Shown: positions 16,847 through 26,492 of the stretch, piece after piece
Layout of the letters: the number at the start of each line of letters is the position of its first letter
How positions within the stretch are numbered: position 1 is the stretch's first letter
Assembly: GCA_903837825.1 (NCBI GenBank)
Contig: CAILVZ010000196.1
Coordinates: forward strand, 1-44,765
Direction of reading: 5' to 3'
DNA: 44,765 bases
DNA from: Akkermansiaceae bacterium
Lineage (GTDB): Bacteria; Verrucomicrobiota; Verrucomicrobiia; Verrucomicrobiales; Akkermansiaceae
The notes under the pieces: generated by a model
The model's database searches: none
What the model saw: only the letters and a program-made list of their open reading frames with translations
Told to the model about the DNA's origin: nothing
Position numbers and translations under genes: made by a program

Positions 16847-18289
16847 TCACCTCGACAAGGGTGGTAAATCGGTTGGTTCGTTCGATTCGACCGGAGGAAC
16901 ATTGCTTGGCGGTTTTGTTCGATCTTGGACACGGTTGAAGATCGCATCCATGCGGTCGAGGTATTTCGAAATATCGTCGTTGCGGCGGTGCGGATTGTCC
17001 TTGAGGCGCTCCTTTAGACGGATGTAGTCGTCGAATGCGCCGCTGGTTTTTCGGGCGCGGGTAATTTCAAACCAATCGAGGTAATCGCGTGCACGGCTGG
17101 CTTTGGCGAGCATCACGCTGCGGCGTTCACTGAGGGCCGTGATTCGGGCGGGGAGATTTTTGGTTTTGTTGGCTGCCATGGCCCTGAGGATCAGTTGGTA
17201 TTCGGCGAGGATCGGGCGGTAGGACGGGAAGCAGCGGTAGCTGAGGCGAGCGATGGCATCTTGGGCCGTTTGCACGGACTTGGTGCGCTCGGTGACTGGC
17301 AGGGCGGCGAGTTCTGACCACGCGCTGAAGTCTTTTTGTTCGATGATTCCCTCAGCAGTGCGAAAGTTGAGGCGGAGTGCCTCAGCGAGTGCTGAGTCGG
17401 TGTTAGAAATGGTTAGAACCTCCGTCGCGAGGTTTTTGCCGCCGATGCTTGCGAGTTTCAGTGCCCACCATTTGGAGAGGCTGGTTTCGGAAAGGTTGAG
17501 TTCAGGAAAATGTTTACGAAGCAGGGAAGGCATTTCTCCGCCGTAAGATCCAACATCGGTTAGAAATTTTTTGAATCCTTGCTTGCCTTGGGGCTGCTCG
17601 AGCAATGCCATGACAAGAGCGCCAGCAGACACGTGGAAGGCGGCGCGGCTCGCGCCGTCCATCTCCCAGAATTCCTGGTCATTGAGTGCGAAAAGTTCAT
17701 CGAGTTTGAAAAGATTCCCGCTTTTGAAGAGTGCGCCGTAGAGCTTTCGGTCGCTCTGGTTGAGTCGCCAGTCACTCGCTTCACGGAGGCCGTCGATCAA
17801 CCATGGTGGCACCAGCAGCGGGGTGTCGGATTCCTGGGTCGGCATGGCGCGAAGAGTGCGCTCGAGGGTGAGTGCCGAAGTGATCTCGTATTTGATTTTT
17901 TCAGGCGCGATGCCCTCGGCGAGGTGTAAATCCAGGCGGATTTGGTAACCGACTTCGCTGACGAGGATTTCCATTGCCGTCGATCGTTTCGGGACCAGGT
18001 CTCCTAGTTTGCCGTGAAGCCGAATGGAAATGGGGGCCTTCCAAGTGTCTTGTTCTTCGGTGAGGCACAGCAGTTCCTCTTTTGCCTCTTCGGCCACGGT
18101 GGCAATGGTGCCGCGCTGCTGAGGTTCGCCGCCGTAGACTTGGAATTGCTGGGTGTGGCTGATGACGCGTTCTTGATCGATCCGTCCAGCAGGAGCGGGT
18201 GGCTCAGGGACGGGAATGGGCGGCGAAGCTTCCTGCCCGAAGAGGGCTGAAGCGAGAATCCATCCCAAAACCAGAGTTCGAGCCGTCAT
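16847..18289 (-). CDS. Exported protein, possible degenerate peptidase-MA-like
   Basis: A 480-residue protein with a signal peptide (~1-18, ending LFG) and a proline-rich start to the mature chain. I do not recognise it with certainty. Residues ~140-185 resemble the gluzincin (peptidase MA) core: YEITSALTLERTL where HExxH would stand, then VPPWLIDGLREA where P-x-WL-x-EGLA-E is usual. The histidines are missing, so it would be catalytically dead. The C-terminal third is helical and charged, ending in a proline-rich tail. It follows the next gene by 5 bp and is surely co-transcribed. A scaffold role at the envelope is only a guess. Confidence 0.75.
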   Translation of the reverse strand: MTARTLVLGWILASALFGQEASPPIPVPEPPAPAGRIDQERVISHTQQFQVYGGEPQQRGTIATVAEEAKEELLCLTEEQDTWKAPISIRLHGKLGDLVPKRSTAMEILVSEVGYQIRLDLHLAEGIAPEKIKYEITSALTLERTLRAMPTQESDTPLLVPPWLIDGLREASDWRLNQSDRKLYGALFKSGNLFKLDELFALNDQEFWEMDGASRAAFHVSAGALVMALLEQPQGKQGFKKFLTDVGSYGGEMPSLLRKHFPELNLSETSLSKWWALKLASIGGKNLATEVLTISNTDSALAEALRLNFRTAEGIIEQKDFSAWSELAALPVTERTKSVQTAQDAIARLSYRCFPSYRPILAEYQLILRAMAANKTKNLPARITALSERRSVMLAKASRARDYLDWFEITRARKTSGAFDDYIRLKERLKDNPHRRNDDISKYLDRMDAIFNRVQDRTKPPSNVPPVESNEPTDLPPLSR

Positions 18290-18294
18290 CGATG

Positions 18295-18993
18295 TTAGAA
18301 TGTTTGCGGGATCATCCCGCTGTCGGTAGGATCGCGCGGGTCGAGCACCAGTTGGTTTTCCTCAATTTTGATGCGGGACATTTCGCGGAACGCTAGGTCA
18401 ATTTCTTCCGAGAAAAGGGCGGCCAACTTTTCGTAGGCAGGCATCACCAAGATGAGAAATCCTTGAGGCACGACGAGGGTTCCGAAGCGCCCACCTTTTG
18501 GCGGCTTGGGAAAGTCGGGGTGATACGGGCCGCCATGCAGTTGGATTTCGGTGGTGACTCCCTGCAGTCCCTCCATTCGTTCGATTTGAAGGAACATCGA
18601 AACCGTGAAGGGCTTGCCGAGGAAATGGCGCTCCATGATCACTTCTGCCACTCCGGCTTCAAGTCGCACGCACACGGCATCAAGAGTGATTTTCTCTTCC
18701 AAGAAGCCGCCTTGGCGCAGCGCGAGGGTGTGGGCGAGCCATCGATTGATCTCGGTTTCTGAGAGAGTGAGCGGGTATTTGCGGTCGATGGCACTTCTCA
18801 AGGTCGCTTTCAGGTCGCGCGGTGCTTGGGTGGACTTGTTCGATGGGCCATGGCCGCCGATGTCGGATAGGTCTTGAGGCTGCAAGGCCGCAGTGATTGC
18901 CCATCCGAGACCGATGCATGCGGTGAGCAAGACGAGGAAAAGCAGGCGAGATGCGCATCCTGCGCTGAGTCGCTGCGGTTTAGATTCTGCCAT
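18295..18993 (-). CDS. Membrane-anchored unknown protein
   Basis: A 232-residue protein with one N-terminal transmembrane helix (~18-36) and an extracytoplasmic remainder. The segment LTLSETEINRWLA recalls lipid-binding or assembly proteins whose soluble domain follows a single anchor, but I cannot name a family. No catalytic motif is visible. It is directly upstream (5 bp) of the degenerate peptidase-like gene and 53 bp after the FmdB-type gene, suggesting one operon. Confidence 0.7.
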   Translation of the reverse strand: MAESKPQRLSAGCASRLLFLVLLTACIGLGWAITAALQPQDLSDIGGHGPSNKSTQAPRDLKATLRSAIDRKYPLTLSETEINRWLAHTLALRQGGFLEEKITLDAVCVRLEAGVAEVIMERHFLGKPFTVSMFLQIERMEGLQGVTTEIQLHGGPYHPDFPKPPKGGRFGTLVVPQGFLILVMPAYEKLAALFSEEIDLAFREMSRIKIEENQLVLDPRDPTDSGMIPQTF

Positions 18994-19046
18994 GGGGTGA
19001 TTTACCTATCACGTCCTAGCCCACTTGCAAAGCCTGCATCGGAGGC

Positions 19047-19310
19047 TCAATCGGCGGACTTGGGTGGGGCGGCCGGAGTCGGAGTGGATGCGCCATCGGC
19101 CTTGGCGCCGGCCTGGTATGAACTTGAGCGGTAGTCGGTTTGGTAAAACCCCGCGCCCTTGAAGATGATCCCGCCGCCGGTTCCAAGGAGGCGTTTGACC
19201 TCGCCCCCACATCCTGGTTCAGGGCAGTCTTTGAGTTTTGCATCGTTCATGCTCTGAAAAACCTCGAATCGTTTCCCGCATTTTTGGCATTCGTAATCGT
19301 AGTTTGGCAT
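19047..19310 (-). CDS. FmdB-type zinc-ribbon protein
   Basis: An 87-residue small regulator-like protein. The N-terminus MPNYDYECQKCGKRFEVFQ followed by CPEPGC is the FmdB zinc ribbon, with four Cys as CxxC and C-x4-C. Residues 45-60 carry the usual RLLGTGGGIIFKGAGFYQTDY continuation, and the tail is Ala/Pro/Lys-rich and disordered. The ATG at 19310 gives the exact family start; 19352 is an unneeded extension. The function of the family is largely unknown despite its name. Confidence 0.92.
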   Translation of the reverse strand: MPNYDYECQKCGKRFEVFQSMNDAKLKDCPEPGCGGEVKRLLGTGGGIIFKGAGFYQTDYRSSSYQAGAKADGASTPTPAAPPKSAD

Positions 19311-19441
19311 AGTTCTTGGAAAGGCTTGTAGCATGTTCCCACCACCGTGCAACCTTCGTGTGCGCGGAGTTCACTGGCCGAAGTATCCCTCGTCGAGGAT
19401 TTCGCGTGCTCTTACGCGCTGGATCTGTTTGAGTCATCTTC

Positions 19442-20395
19442 ATGCCACCGCGTGTGAAAACCGTCGCCTCGATTTCCGTCGAGAAATTTTTGGATGCTCA
19501 TGGGGATGCGCTTGGACTGACGTTGCAGGGCGATCGGGTCGGCTTGGATCGCCCGATCAGCGAGCCGGCGATGAATCGTCCTGGCCTGGCTCTTGCAGGA
19601 TTTTTTTCCTACTTCGCCAAAAAGCGCGTCCAAGTGCTGGGAAATTCCGAGATTTCGTACCTGAAAAAACTTCCCGAAACCATGCGGGTCGATCGCTTCA
19701 GCCGGATGTGTGACCGCGACATCCCATGCATCGCCGTGGCGCGTGGGCTGACGCTTGATGCAAATCTAACCGATGTCGCCAGACAGCACGGGATTCCAGT
19801 TTTGGGGACCTCGCAAGTCACCATGAATTTCCTCAATGCCGCGACCATCCGGCTGGAGCATGAATTCGCGCCAAGCGTGACCATGCATGGCTGCATGGTC
19901 GACATGCGGGGGGTGGGAGTTCTGATTATTGGCAAGAGTGGTTCGGGGAAATCGGAGACCGCCATTGGTCTGCTTGAGCGTGGTGCGTCTCTGGTGGCGG
20001 ATGACATGGTGAGGATCAAATATGTGGGAGGTGAGTTGGTTGCAACATCCCCTGATCTCTCGAGGGGATACATGGAAATCCGTGGCATTGGCATCATCAA
20101 CGTGGCGAACCTTTACGGGCTTGCCTCCATCCGACCCGAGAAGCGGTTGGATCTCGTCGTGACCCTCAAGCCACAGGCCGACCTCAACGAGGTGGATCGC
20201 CTAGGCTTGCAGCAAAAGACTTATGAAATTCTCGGTCAGCAGGTGGTACATGTCGAAGTTCCCGTCGGCCCCGGCCGCGACACTGCGCGCATGGTGACCA
20301 TCGCCGCACTTGACCAGCAGCTCCGTCGTCTCGGCTACAACATGGCGGATGAGTTCAATCAGAAATTGCTCAGCCACATGTCTCCACCGAAGTGA
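19442..20395 (+). CDS. hprK: HPr kinase/phosphorylase
   Basis: A bifunctional enzyme that phosphorylates and dephosphorylates HPr at serine. At 317 residues it has the normal length. The N-terminal domain covers ~1-135; the catalytic domain has MHGCMVDMRGVGVLIIGKSGSGKSE (first part the strand, last part the Walker A P-loop), VADDMV, and the signature RGIGIINVANLYG. The C-terminal DLVVTLK...E-x-VDRLG and VPVGPGRDTA also fit. No ptsH, ptsI or PTS permease is adjacent, as in several lineages where the system is purely regulatory. No Shine-Dalgarno. Confidence 0.95.
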   Translation: MPPRVKTVASISVEKFLDAHGDALGLTLQGDRVGLDRPISEPAMNRPGLALAGFFSYFAKKRVQVLGNSEISYLKKLPETMRVDRFSRMCDRDIPCIAVARGLTLDANLTDVARQHGIPVLGTSQVTMNFLNAATIRLEHEFAPSVTMHGCMVDMRGVGVLIIGKSGSGKSETAIGLLERGASLVADDMVRIKYVGGELVATSPDLSRGYMEIRGIGIINVANLYGLASIRPEKRLDLVVTLKPQADLNEVDRLGLQQKTYEILGQQVVHVEVPVGPGRDTARMVTIAALDQQLRRLGYNMADEFNQKLLSHMSPPK

Positions 20396-20456
20396 CGGGG
20401 GTGGTCTGCGGGCTGGTATTTCCCTAGCCGCAGGGGATCATCAGTTTCCAGCTGTT

Positions 20457-22664
20457 TCAGCGCGTCTTGAAGTGGACGCTTGAGCGTAGCATGCCATCTT
20501 CGCGGCGTGAATGAATGGTCAGCGAGTCGAGGTCTCCGAGCGTCATGATCGAGCTTTTGATCAACTTCCTTTGCGTTTCGGAAAGTTGGGATCCCATGAG
20601 TGCCTCGGCATTTTCATCGACCACTTTGAAGGTGTCCCGCGCGTAGTTTTCGATTGCCTTAAAGTTCAAGCGGAAGAAAACCCCGTCTCGGGCGGCTCCT
20701 CCAGCCGATGCCTTTGCCATGAGATCAAGTGCTTGGTTCTTGGATGATGATGCGACAAGCCACTGGTTGTTCAGGCTGATGGATGGGATGAAGTCGTCAT
20801 TTAAAAATGGCATGGGGAAGAACCAGGTGGTGATGTCATTTTTCTCTGAGCTCAGCGGCTTCTGCATGGGGATCTTGGATCCGGTTAGGTCACTGATTTT
20901 TCCCAGAGTGCTCGTGAGGGTGGTATTCATCTTGTCCCATGAGGTTGCGAGTTTGGCACGATCTTTGACCGGTTTGATCAGAGAAATGCGAGGGACTTTG
21001 GCATGGTCCACCACCGCTTGGGGTAGGCCAGGGACGGCTGGGGTGGAGCCGTTAAGATCGACGATGCATGCAGTCTCATGTCCGAGGCTCGGACCCATGT
21101 CATGGCTGAAGGTATCCCACAAGTCGGTCACATCGGAGCGAAGTTTGAGGTCAAACCACTTGGCTAGCCCTTTGAATTGTAGGAGTTCGTCGCTTTCGGC
21201 GGGTGACTCCACGAATTTCATGGTCATGGCGTATCCAGTTTCTAACAGAGACTCCGCGTAGGCACGAGCTTTCTCATCGTAGATCGCGTCGGTGGTCATG
21301 TTTGCGAAGAGCACCACCTGCTCTGAATCGCCGAGATAGGCGAGTTGGTTGGGTGATTTCCAATCGATACTGCCAGCGTCGACCCCGCCGAAGGACTCGA
21401 TCTTGAGACCATCCTCGAGGAATGCGATCATGCCACTTGCGTCATATCCTCCGAGTTTGCGGAGGGCGGATTCCCGTTCGGAAACAATTTCAAGCATCGC
21501 ATCAAGGTCTCGGGTGTCGCCGAGTCCGCTGCTTGCGGCAATGCCATCGCGCAAGCCGCTGGTGATTGCGTCCATGCCGCCGAGGGAGGACATGCACGAG
21601 GTCAGCATTTCTTTCTGCACATAGACCATGGCGGCGAGATCTTTGGATGCGTATGCGTCGCTGAATGCAAGAGCGGTCGATGCGGTTAGAGAATGATCCA
21701 CGTCCGTAGCCAGTTTGAGATCGGACTCATCGCCACCAATGAACAAGACCACGTAATCGCCAACCGTGCCGCTGAGTACGACAATGTTTTTTTGGTTTAT
21801 GACCGCTAGGATTTGATCGACCATAGATGCACCGAGTTCTTGCTCCATGCTTTTTCGGTCCGCGGCCATGAGCTTGGAGACTTCAGAGCCGAGGATTTTC
21901 ATTCCCTCGAATTTGCAGCCTGCGCTTTCGGTGGCGATGGGTTTGACCATTTGACCGAGCATGCTGAGATTGGCGATGGTTGAGGCGAGTTCTTGGGCGG
22001 CGGCAGGTCGATTCGCTTCGGTGGTTTTGAATGCCAGATAAAGCGGCGGCATTTGCATCTTTTCCGAGAGCGTGATTCCAGATTTCGGGTCGTTGAGGAG
22101 GTCCTTCGCCAATTCGGCGTTAAATCTGGAGTCGCGAAGCGATTTGCTGAATGCATCGGGATCGTTGGACTTCATCGCAGCGGCAAATGCCTTGGGGAGT
22201 GCCCGCATTTGCAAGTAGTTCATGCGCTTGCTGAACGTCAGGAGATTTGCCGTTTGTTCGCCAGTGGGTTTCCCAAGCGCCATAGTGAACTCCGTGGCAA
22301 AAAGTGCGGCGGGACCGGTGGGCTCATCTGCTGCACTTGGATCATTTTGATCCGAGGCTCCCATCTCGCTCTCGACGAGTTTCCAGAGTTTGCTCGATTG
22401 AATCCTGTCGGCGATTTTCTTGCCGTTGTGGTAGGATACGACGACTTCGGTGTCTTGGGCGAGGTGCTTGACGAATCCCAGTTGATTGGCGCGTTCGGCT
22501 GCGTTTCGCTGTGGGATGCTGGGCTTTGATGCTGCCGGTTTTTCCGAGGAAAGCGGCTGATCCAGCTTCGGCAGGTCGGAATTTTTCGGAGCTTCCTTTT
22601 GCTTACAAGCAGCGAGGCTGACCGCCAAAGTGGCAATCGATAGGAGTGGGACACGGAGTTTCAT
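20457..22664 (-). CDS. Large lipoprotein of unknown function
   Basis: A 735-residue lipoprotein. The signal SIATLAVSLAAC has a clear lipobox with Cys at residue 19, so it should be lipid-anchored. The mature chain starts with a Lys/Pro/Ser linker and then an alpha/beta region rich in methionine and leucine. Repeated phrases such as VVLSGTVGDYVVLFIGG and ALAFSDAYASKDLAAMVYVQ suggest evolved internal repeats or a large beta-rich domain. No catalytic motif is evident. It converges on hprK; the DUF1080 gene is 74 bp upstream on the same strand and might be co-transcribed. Confidence 0.8.
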   Translation of the reverse strand: MKLRVPLLSIATLAVSLAACKQKEAPKNSDLPKLDQPLSSEKPAASKPSIPQRNAAERANQLGFVKHLAQDTEVVVSYHNGKKIADRIQSSKLWKLVESEMGASDQNDPSAADEPTGPAALFATEFTMALGKPTGEQTANLLTFSKRMNYLQMRALPKAFAAAMKSNDPDAFSKSLRDSRFNAELAKDLLNDPKSGITLSEKMQMPPLYLAFKTTEANRPAAAQELASTIANLSMLGQMVKPIATESAGCKFEGMKILGSEVSKLMAADRKSMEQELGASMVDQILAVINQKNIVVLSGTVGDYVVLFIGGDESDLKLATDVDHSLTASTALAFSDAYASKDLAAMVYVQKEMLTSCMSSLGGMDAITSGLRDGIAASSGLGDTRDLDAMLEIVSERESALRKLGGYDASGMIAFLEDGLKIESFGGVDAGSIDWKSPNQLAYLGDSEQVVLFANMTTDAIYDEKARAYAESLLETGYAMTMKFVESPAESDELLQFKGLAKWFDLKLRSDVTDLWDTFSHDMGPSLGHETACIVDLNGSTPAVPGLPQAVVDHAKVPRISLIKPVKDRAKLATSWDKMNTTLTSTLGKISDLTGSKIPMQKPLSSEKNDITTWFFPMPFLNDDFIPSISLNNQWLVASSSKNQALDLMAKASAGGAARDGVFFRLNFKAIENYARDTFKVVDENAEALMGSQLSETQRKLIKSSIMTLGDLDSLTIHSRREDGMLRSSVHFKTR

Positions 22665-22738
22665 GCGAGGGTTTGGTTAGAGTGTGCCCAGTTCCATGCG
22701 AAGATTCCAAAGGCTTTGGATCTTCGGCGAACCTTGGC

Positions 22739-23509
22739 TTAGTTTGGAAGGTCGCGCTTGCCGAGGGGGCGGACCCAAATGTTGCGATACTCCATGGGAT
22801 CGCCATGGAACTGGAGGGTGATGGGCGCGGTCTCCGGGTGAGTTGCCGGATAGGAAGCCAGCTTGCGATGCTGGGTAGGCCCCAAGTAAGTTTCGCCGTG
22901 CTGCAATACCACGCCGTTGTGAATGACGGTTACCTTGGCCGGTTGAGTCACTTTGCCCTTCTTGTAGATGGGAGGCTCGAATGCGATGTCATAGCTTTGC
23001 CATTCGCCTTGGGGCGATGTTGCATTCACGAGGGGCGGGAGTTGGCCGTAGAGTGCTCCGGCTTGGCCATCGGGGTAGGTCTTGTTGTTGTTGCTTTGCA
23101 ACACTTGCACTTCATAAAGCCCCATGATGAACACACCGCTGTTGCCGCCGCCTTGGCCATCCACCTCGCGGCCTGCGGGCAAGCGCCATTCGAGGTGCAA
23201 TTGGATCGCGCCGAATGATTCCTTCGATTTGATGTCACGGTTCGCGGCGACCATGGCACCGTCTTTCAGGATCCAGCCAGGTGTCCACGCGTCGAGCGAA
23301 GTGCCATCGAAAAGCACGACGGCATCCGAGGGCGCCTTCACGACCACGGTTCCTCCGGTGGTGATGATCCGAGGTTGTGGACGTGCGGGATCGTGGACGC
23401 AGTAGGGAACGCCGGGCAATTTGGGTCCATCGGCGTAGCCATGAATTTCTGCTTGAGCCGCACCACATGCCATCAAGGCAGCCAGAATCACCAATTGTTG
23501 GACTTTCAT
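22739..23509 (-). CDS. DUF1080 (3-keto-disaccharide hydrolase-like) exported protein
   Basis: A 256-residue protein with a signal peptide (~1-20, ending AQA). It belongs to the DUF1080 concanavalin-like family abundant in Planctomycetes and Verrucomicrobia; some members hydrolyse 3-keto-glycosides. Family features seen: VLFDGTSLDAWT, WILKDGAMVA, HLEWRLP, GQGGGNSGVFIMGLYEVQVL, and the C-terminal ITLQFHGDPMEYRNIWVRPL. The ATG at 23509 is chosen because the signal peptide starts there; the open frame runs to 23698 without meaning. Substrate unknown. Confidence 0.9.
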   Translation of the reverse strand: MKVQQLVILAALMACGAAQAEIHGYADGPKLPGVPYCVHDPARPQPRIITTGGTVVVKAPSDAVVLFDGTSLDAWTPGWILKDGAMVAANRDIKSKESFGAIQLHLEWRLPAGREVDGQGGGNSGVFIMGLYEVQVLQSNNNKTYPDGQAGALYGQLPPLVNATSPQGEWQSYDIAFEPPIYKKGKVTQPAKVTVIHNGVVLQHGETYLGPTQHRKLASYPATHPETAPITLQFHGDPMEYRNIWVRPLGKRDLPN

Positions 23510-23609
23510 TGGGAAAAGAACGCCATTTCTATAGAATTCTTTCAAGTTCTTATCACATCCATGTTGCGGGAGTGGCTGGGATGTGTGACTTAAGTGCAGC
23601 CCGACGACC

Positions 23610-24617
23610 ATGGCAATTCCTACCCTTCCATCTTCCAGCAGCGCCCTTTTTCCATTTGAGCTGGTCCGCCCAGAGCTTGAAAAAATCGAAATTGCCATTC
23701 GCGAGCAGGTTCGCAGTTTTGATCCTGCGGTTGAGCCCTACGTGGCCTACATTTGCAACACCTCGGGTAAGCGCATTCGTCCGGCACTTGCCATTCTCGT
23801 TGGTGGGGCGGCCGGTGGCGTGAATGACGATCATCTCAAGATGGGCGTGATCCTTGAGCTCATTCACATGGCGACCTTGGTGCATGACGACATCATGGAT
23901 GGAGCCAACACCCGCCGGATGGTTCCTACCGCCAATGCGAAATGGGGAAATGCTCTGTCGGTGTTGCTTGGAGACGTTTTGTTTTCGCACGCGCTCACCC
24001 TCGCGACGGACTTTAACAGCATCGACATCTGTCGGAAGGTCGGAAATGCCGCCCGCGAAGTTTGTCAGGGAGAAATCATCCAGACCCAGCGGCGCTTCGA
24101 TCTGAACTTCACCAAGGACGAGTATTTTCGGGTCATCGAAATGAAGACGGGGGCGCTTTTCGCTGCCGCCACTGGGCTTGCGGCGAATCTCTCCGGTCTT
24201 GATGCGGAGGCGGAGGCTCGGCTTTATGGCTACGGAATGAAGTTGGGGACCGCCTATCAGATTTACGACGACTGCCTTGATCTCGTGGGTTCTGAGGAGG
24301 TGGTGGGTAAAACCCTCCGCACCGACCTCATCAAGGGCAAGCTGACCTTGCCCATTCTCAACTTACTTGAAACCGCCTCGGATGCTCAGCGGATGAAGCT
24401 CAATAAGCGGATTTTGGATCAAGAGCCGCTGGATTTGCCGATTTTGCTGGGGATCGCCGAGTACGAGGGGGCCATCGAAAGGGCGGTGGATACGGCCATG
24501 AGTCTTCTAGTGGAATGCCGCGAATATCTCGCGCCTCTTGGTAAATCGGTCCACTCGGACGCCCTCGCCCAGATCACCCATTTCCTTGGAGGACTGCTGG
24601 AAAAATGCCGGGGGTGA
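23610..24617 (+). CDS. Polyprenyl diphosphate synthase
   Basis: A trans-isoprenyl chain-elongating enzyme that makes the side chain of a respiratory quinone. At 335 residues it has the expected length. It shows GKRIRPALAIL, the first aspartate-rich motif in LVHDDIMDGA, GDVLFSHAL, and the second in YQIYDDCLDLVG. Product length (C35-C45) cannot be read from sequence by eye. It is divergent from the DUF1080 gene with ~100 bp between starts. Confidence 0.94.
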   Translation: MAIPTLPSSSSALFPFELVRPELEKIEIAIREQVRSFDPAVEPYVAYICNTSGKRIRPALAILVGGAAGGVNDDHLKMGVILELIHMATLVHDDIMDGANTRRMVPTANAKWGNALSVLLGDVLFSHALTLATDFNSIDICRKVGNAAREVCQGEIIQTQRRFDLNFTKDEYFRVIEMKTGALFAAATGLAANLSGLDAEAEARLYGYGMKLGTAYQIYDDCLDLVGSEEVVGKTLRTDLIKGKLTLPILNLLETASDAQRMKLNKRILDQEPLDLPILLGIAEYEGAIERAVDTAMSLLVECREYLAPLGKSVHSDALAQITHFLGGLLEKCRG

Positions 24618-24701
24618 TTTGAGGGAAACGAGCTCGGACTGCAGATTCTAGAAATTTGTCCGTTGCCAGATCCGTATGGCTGTTTAAGATTCTTTTTGCC
24701 G

Positions 24702-25565
24702 ATGGCTGCACCCACTCCTGCTGTTGAAATCAAAGGCCTCGTGAAGGATTTTAAGACCTCCTTCCGGAGGCAGATGCTCCGTGCGGTGGACGATGTTTCG
24801 ATCCGCATCATGCCTGGCGAGGTTTACGGTTTGATCGGGCCGAATGGCTCCGGGAAATCGACGACTATGAAGGCGTTGCTTGGCCTCGTGGCGCCGACGT
24901 CTGGGAGTTGCGCGATTTTTGGCAAGGATTCCTTGAAGGTTGATTCCAGAAACGATGTGGGATTTTTGCCTGAGAATCCCTATTTTTACAAGCACCTGAG
25001 CGGTGCGGAGACCTTGCGGTTTTATGGCAAACTTTGTGGGTTGAAGGGGAAACGCCTCGACGACCGGGTCTCGGAATTGCTCGCCTTGGTCGATCTCGAA
25101 AATGCGCGGGATCGTCGGCTTGGTGGATACTCCAAAGGGATGTTGCAGCGGATCGGCCTAGCACAGGCGATGATCCAAGAACCCCGCTTGGTCATCCTCG
25201 ATGAGCCAACCGCTGGGGTCGACCCCGTGGGATCACGGCAGATCCGAGATCTCATTCTCAAGCTCAGAGAGCGCGGCATCACCGTGTTTCTTTGCTCGCA
25301 CTTGTTAGAACAGGTTCAGGAAGTCTGTGACCATGTTGGGATTATTTTCAGAGGAAAAATGGTGAAAGAGGGGCGCTTGGACGACCTGATCGCAATTGAG
25401 GATCAGACCGAAATCATCATCAAAGATGCAAGCCCCGAACTGATTTCCCAGATCACGGCGTTGGTCGGGAATTCGACCACGGCCTCGCTGGTGCGGACGG
25501 GTAAACCTCGCACGACATTGGAGCGGCTTTTCCTCCGTGAAACCACTCAAGGAAAGGACTCATGA
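24702..25565 (+). CDS. ABC transporter ATP-binding protein
   Basis: The cytoplasmic ATPase of an ABC-2-type exporter, 287 residues. Walker A is GPNGSGKSTT, the signature YSKGMLQRIGLAQAM, Walker B LVILDEPTAGVDP, and the switch His lies in LCSHLLEQ. A ~70-residue C-terminal extension follows the NBD. The ATG at 24702 gives the typical start; 24663 would add 13 residues. Its stop overlaps the permease start (ATGA), so they form a tightly coupled operon. Substrate unknown. Confidence 0.93.
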   Translation: MAAPTPAVEIKGLVKDFKTSFRRQMLRAVDDVSIRIMPGEVYGLIGPNGSGKSTTMKALLGLVAPTSGSCAIFGKDSLKVDSRNDVGFLPENPYFYKHLSGAETLRFYGKLCGLKGKRLDDRVSELLALVDLENARDRRLGGYSKGMLQRIGLAQAMIQEPRLVILDEPTAGVDPVGSRQIRDLILKLRERGITVFLCSHLLEQVQEVCDHVGIIFRGKMVKEGRLDDLIAIEDQTEIIIKDASPELISQITALVGNSTTASLVRTGKPRTTLERLFLRETTQGKDS

Positions 25566-26488
25566 GCAGCACGACCCAACCCATCGCGCGGGGATCCCAT
25601 TTCAACCGTATCCTTGTGATCGCCGGTCACGCGTTCACGCAACTGGTGCGCATGAAGGTCTTTTATTTTCTCGCCGTATTTGCGGTGATCGCCATCGCCA
25701 GTAACTTTTTCGATCTGCCGCAGCATGAGGGGCCTGAGTCGATCGGGATGAACGTGTTGCGCTCGATCAAAAGTTGGTCACTCGGAACGATGACCTTGTT
25801 TTCGGTGGTGTTGTCGATTGTGGCGACGGCGCTGCTTCTGCCAAAAGATGTGGAGGATCGCACGTTGTACACGATTTTGGCGAAGCCGGTGCCGCGCATC
25901 GATTACTTGGCTGGGAAACTGCTCGGCGTGTTGATCTTGGTTTTTGTTTCGTTGGCGATGATGGATGTGCTGATGACGGTGGTGTTGCAAATCCGCTCGT
26001 CGATGATTCTTACACAGCAAATTGCCATGGCGCAGTCGCAGGGTTGGCCGCAGGATGCGATTGAATCGTTGCGGGCGGAGACGGCACTGCATGGCCCGAA
26101 CTGGGCGCTGCAAGGTGCGGTTTTCGCGGTCTTTTTGCGAGCCTCGATCATGGCTTCCTTGGCGTTGCTGATTTCGACTTTTTCGACCAGCACCTTATTC
26201 ACGACGATCATCAGCTCTCTCATTTATTTCATTGGGCATTTTCAAGCGGACGCACGTGAGGCATACCTACAAGCCGGCCAAGCGGGTGAGGGGGTGTTTG
26301 CCAGGATGGCGGCTTTGGTTTTCTCGCTGGTGCTGCCAGACTTTCAGAACTTCAACGTGATCGACGCGGTGATTGAGGGGCAAGCGATGCCATTGGTGGC
26401 TCTCGTCAAGTTGAGCCTGATCGGGCTTTATTACGCAGTGTTCTTCACGATCGCATCATGGTTTGTCTTTGCGGAAAAGGAGTTTTAA
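25562..26488 (+). CDS. ABC-2 type transporter permease
   Basis: A 308-residue membrane protein with about six hydrophobic segments: near 22-44, 65-88, 110-132, 178-200, 207-225 and 280-305. A long soluble loop lies between the third and fourth. The start overlaps the ATPase stop by 4 bases and has AAGGA just upstream, one of the few good Shine-Dalgarno sites here. The segment LPKDVEDRTLYTILAKPVPR is a typical coupling region of this permease class. Confidence 0.9.
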   Translation: MSSTTQPIARGSHFNRILVIAGHAFTQLVRMKVFYFLAVFAVIAIASNFFDLPQHEGPESIGMNVLRSIKSWSLGTMTLFSVVLSIVATALLLPKDVEDRTLYTILAKPVPRIDYLAGKLLGVLILVFVSLAMMDVLMTVVLQIRSSMILTQQIAMAQSQGWPQDAIESLRAETALHGPNWALQGAVFAVFLRASIMASLALLISTFSTSTLFTTIISSLIYFIGHFQADAREAYLQAGQAGEGVFARMAALVFSLVLPDFQNFNVIDAVIEGQAMPLVALVKLSLIGLYYAVFFTIASWFVFAEKEF

Positions 26489-26492
26489 GCAC

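Noticed and set aside
20406-20433. Hairpin CTGCGGgCT...AGCCGCAG between hprK and the lipoprotein gene as a terminator
   Set aside because: It has a bulge and is followed by Gs rather than a T-run; possible but not supported.
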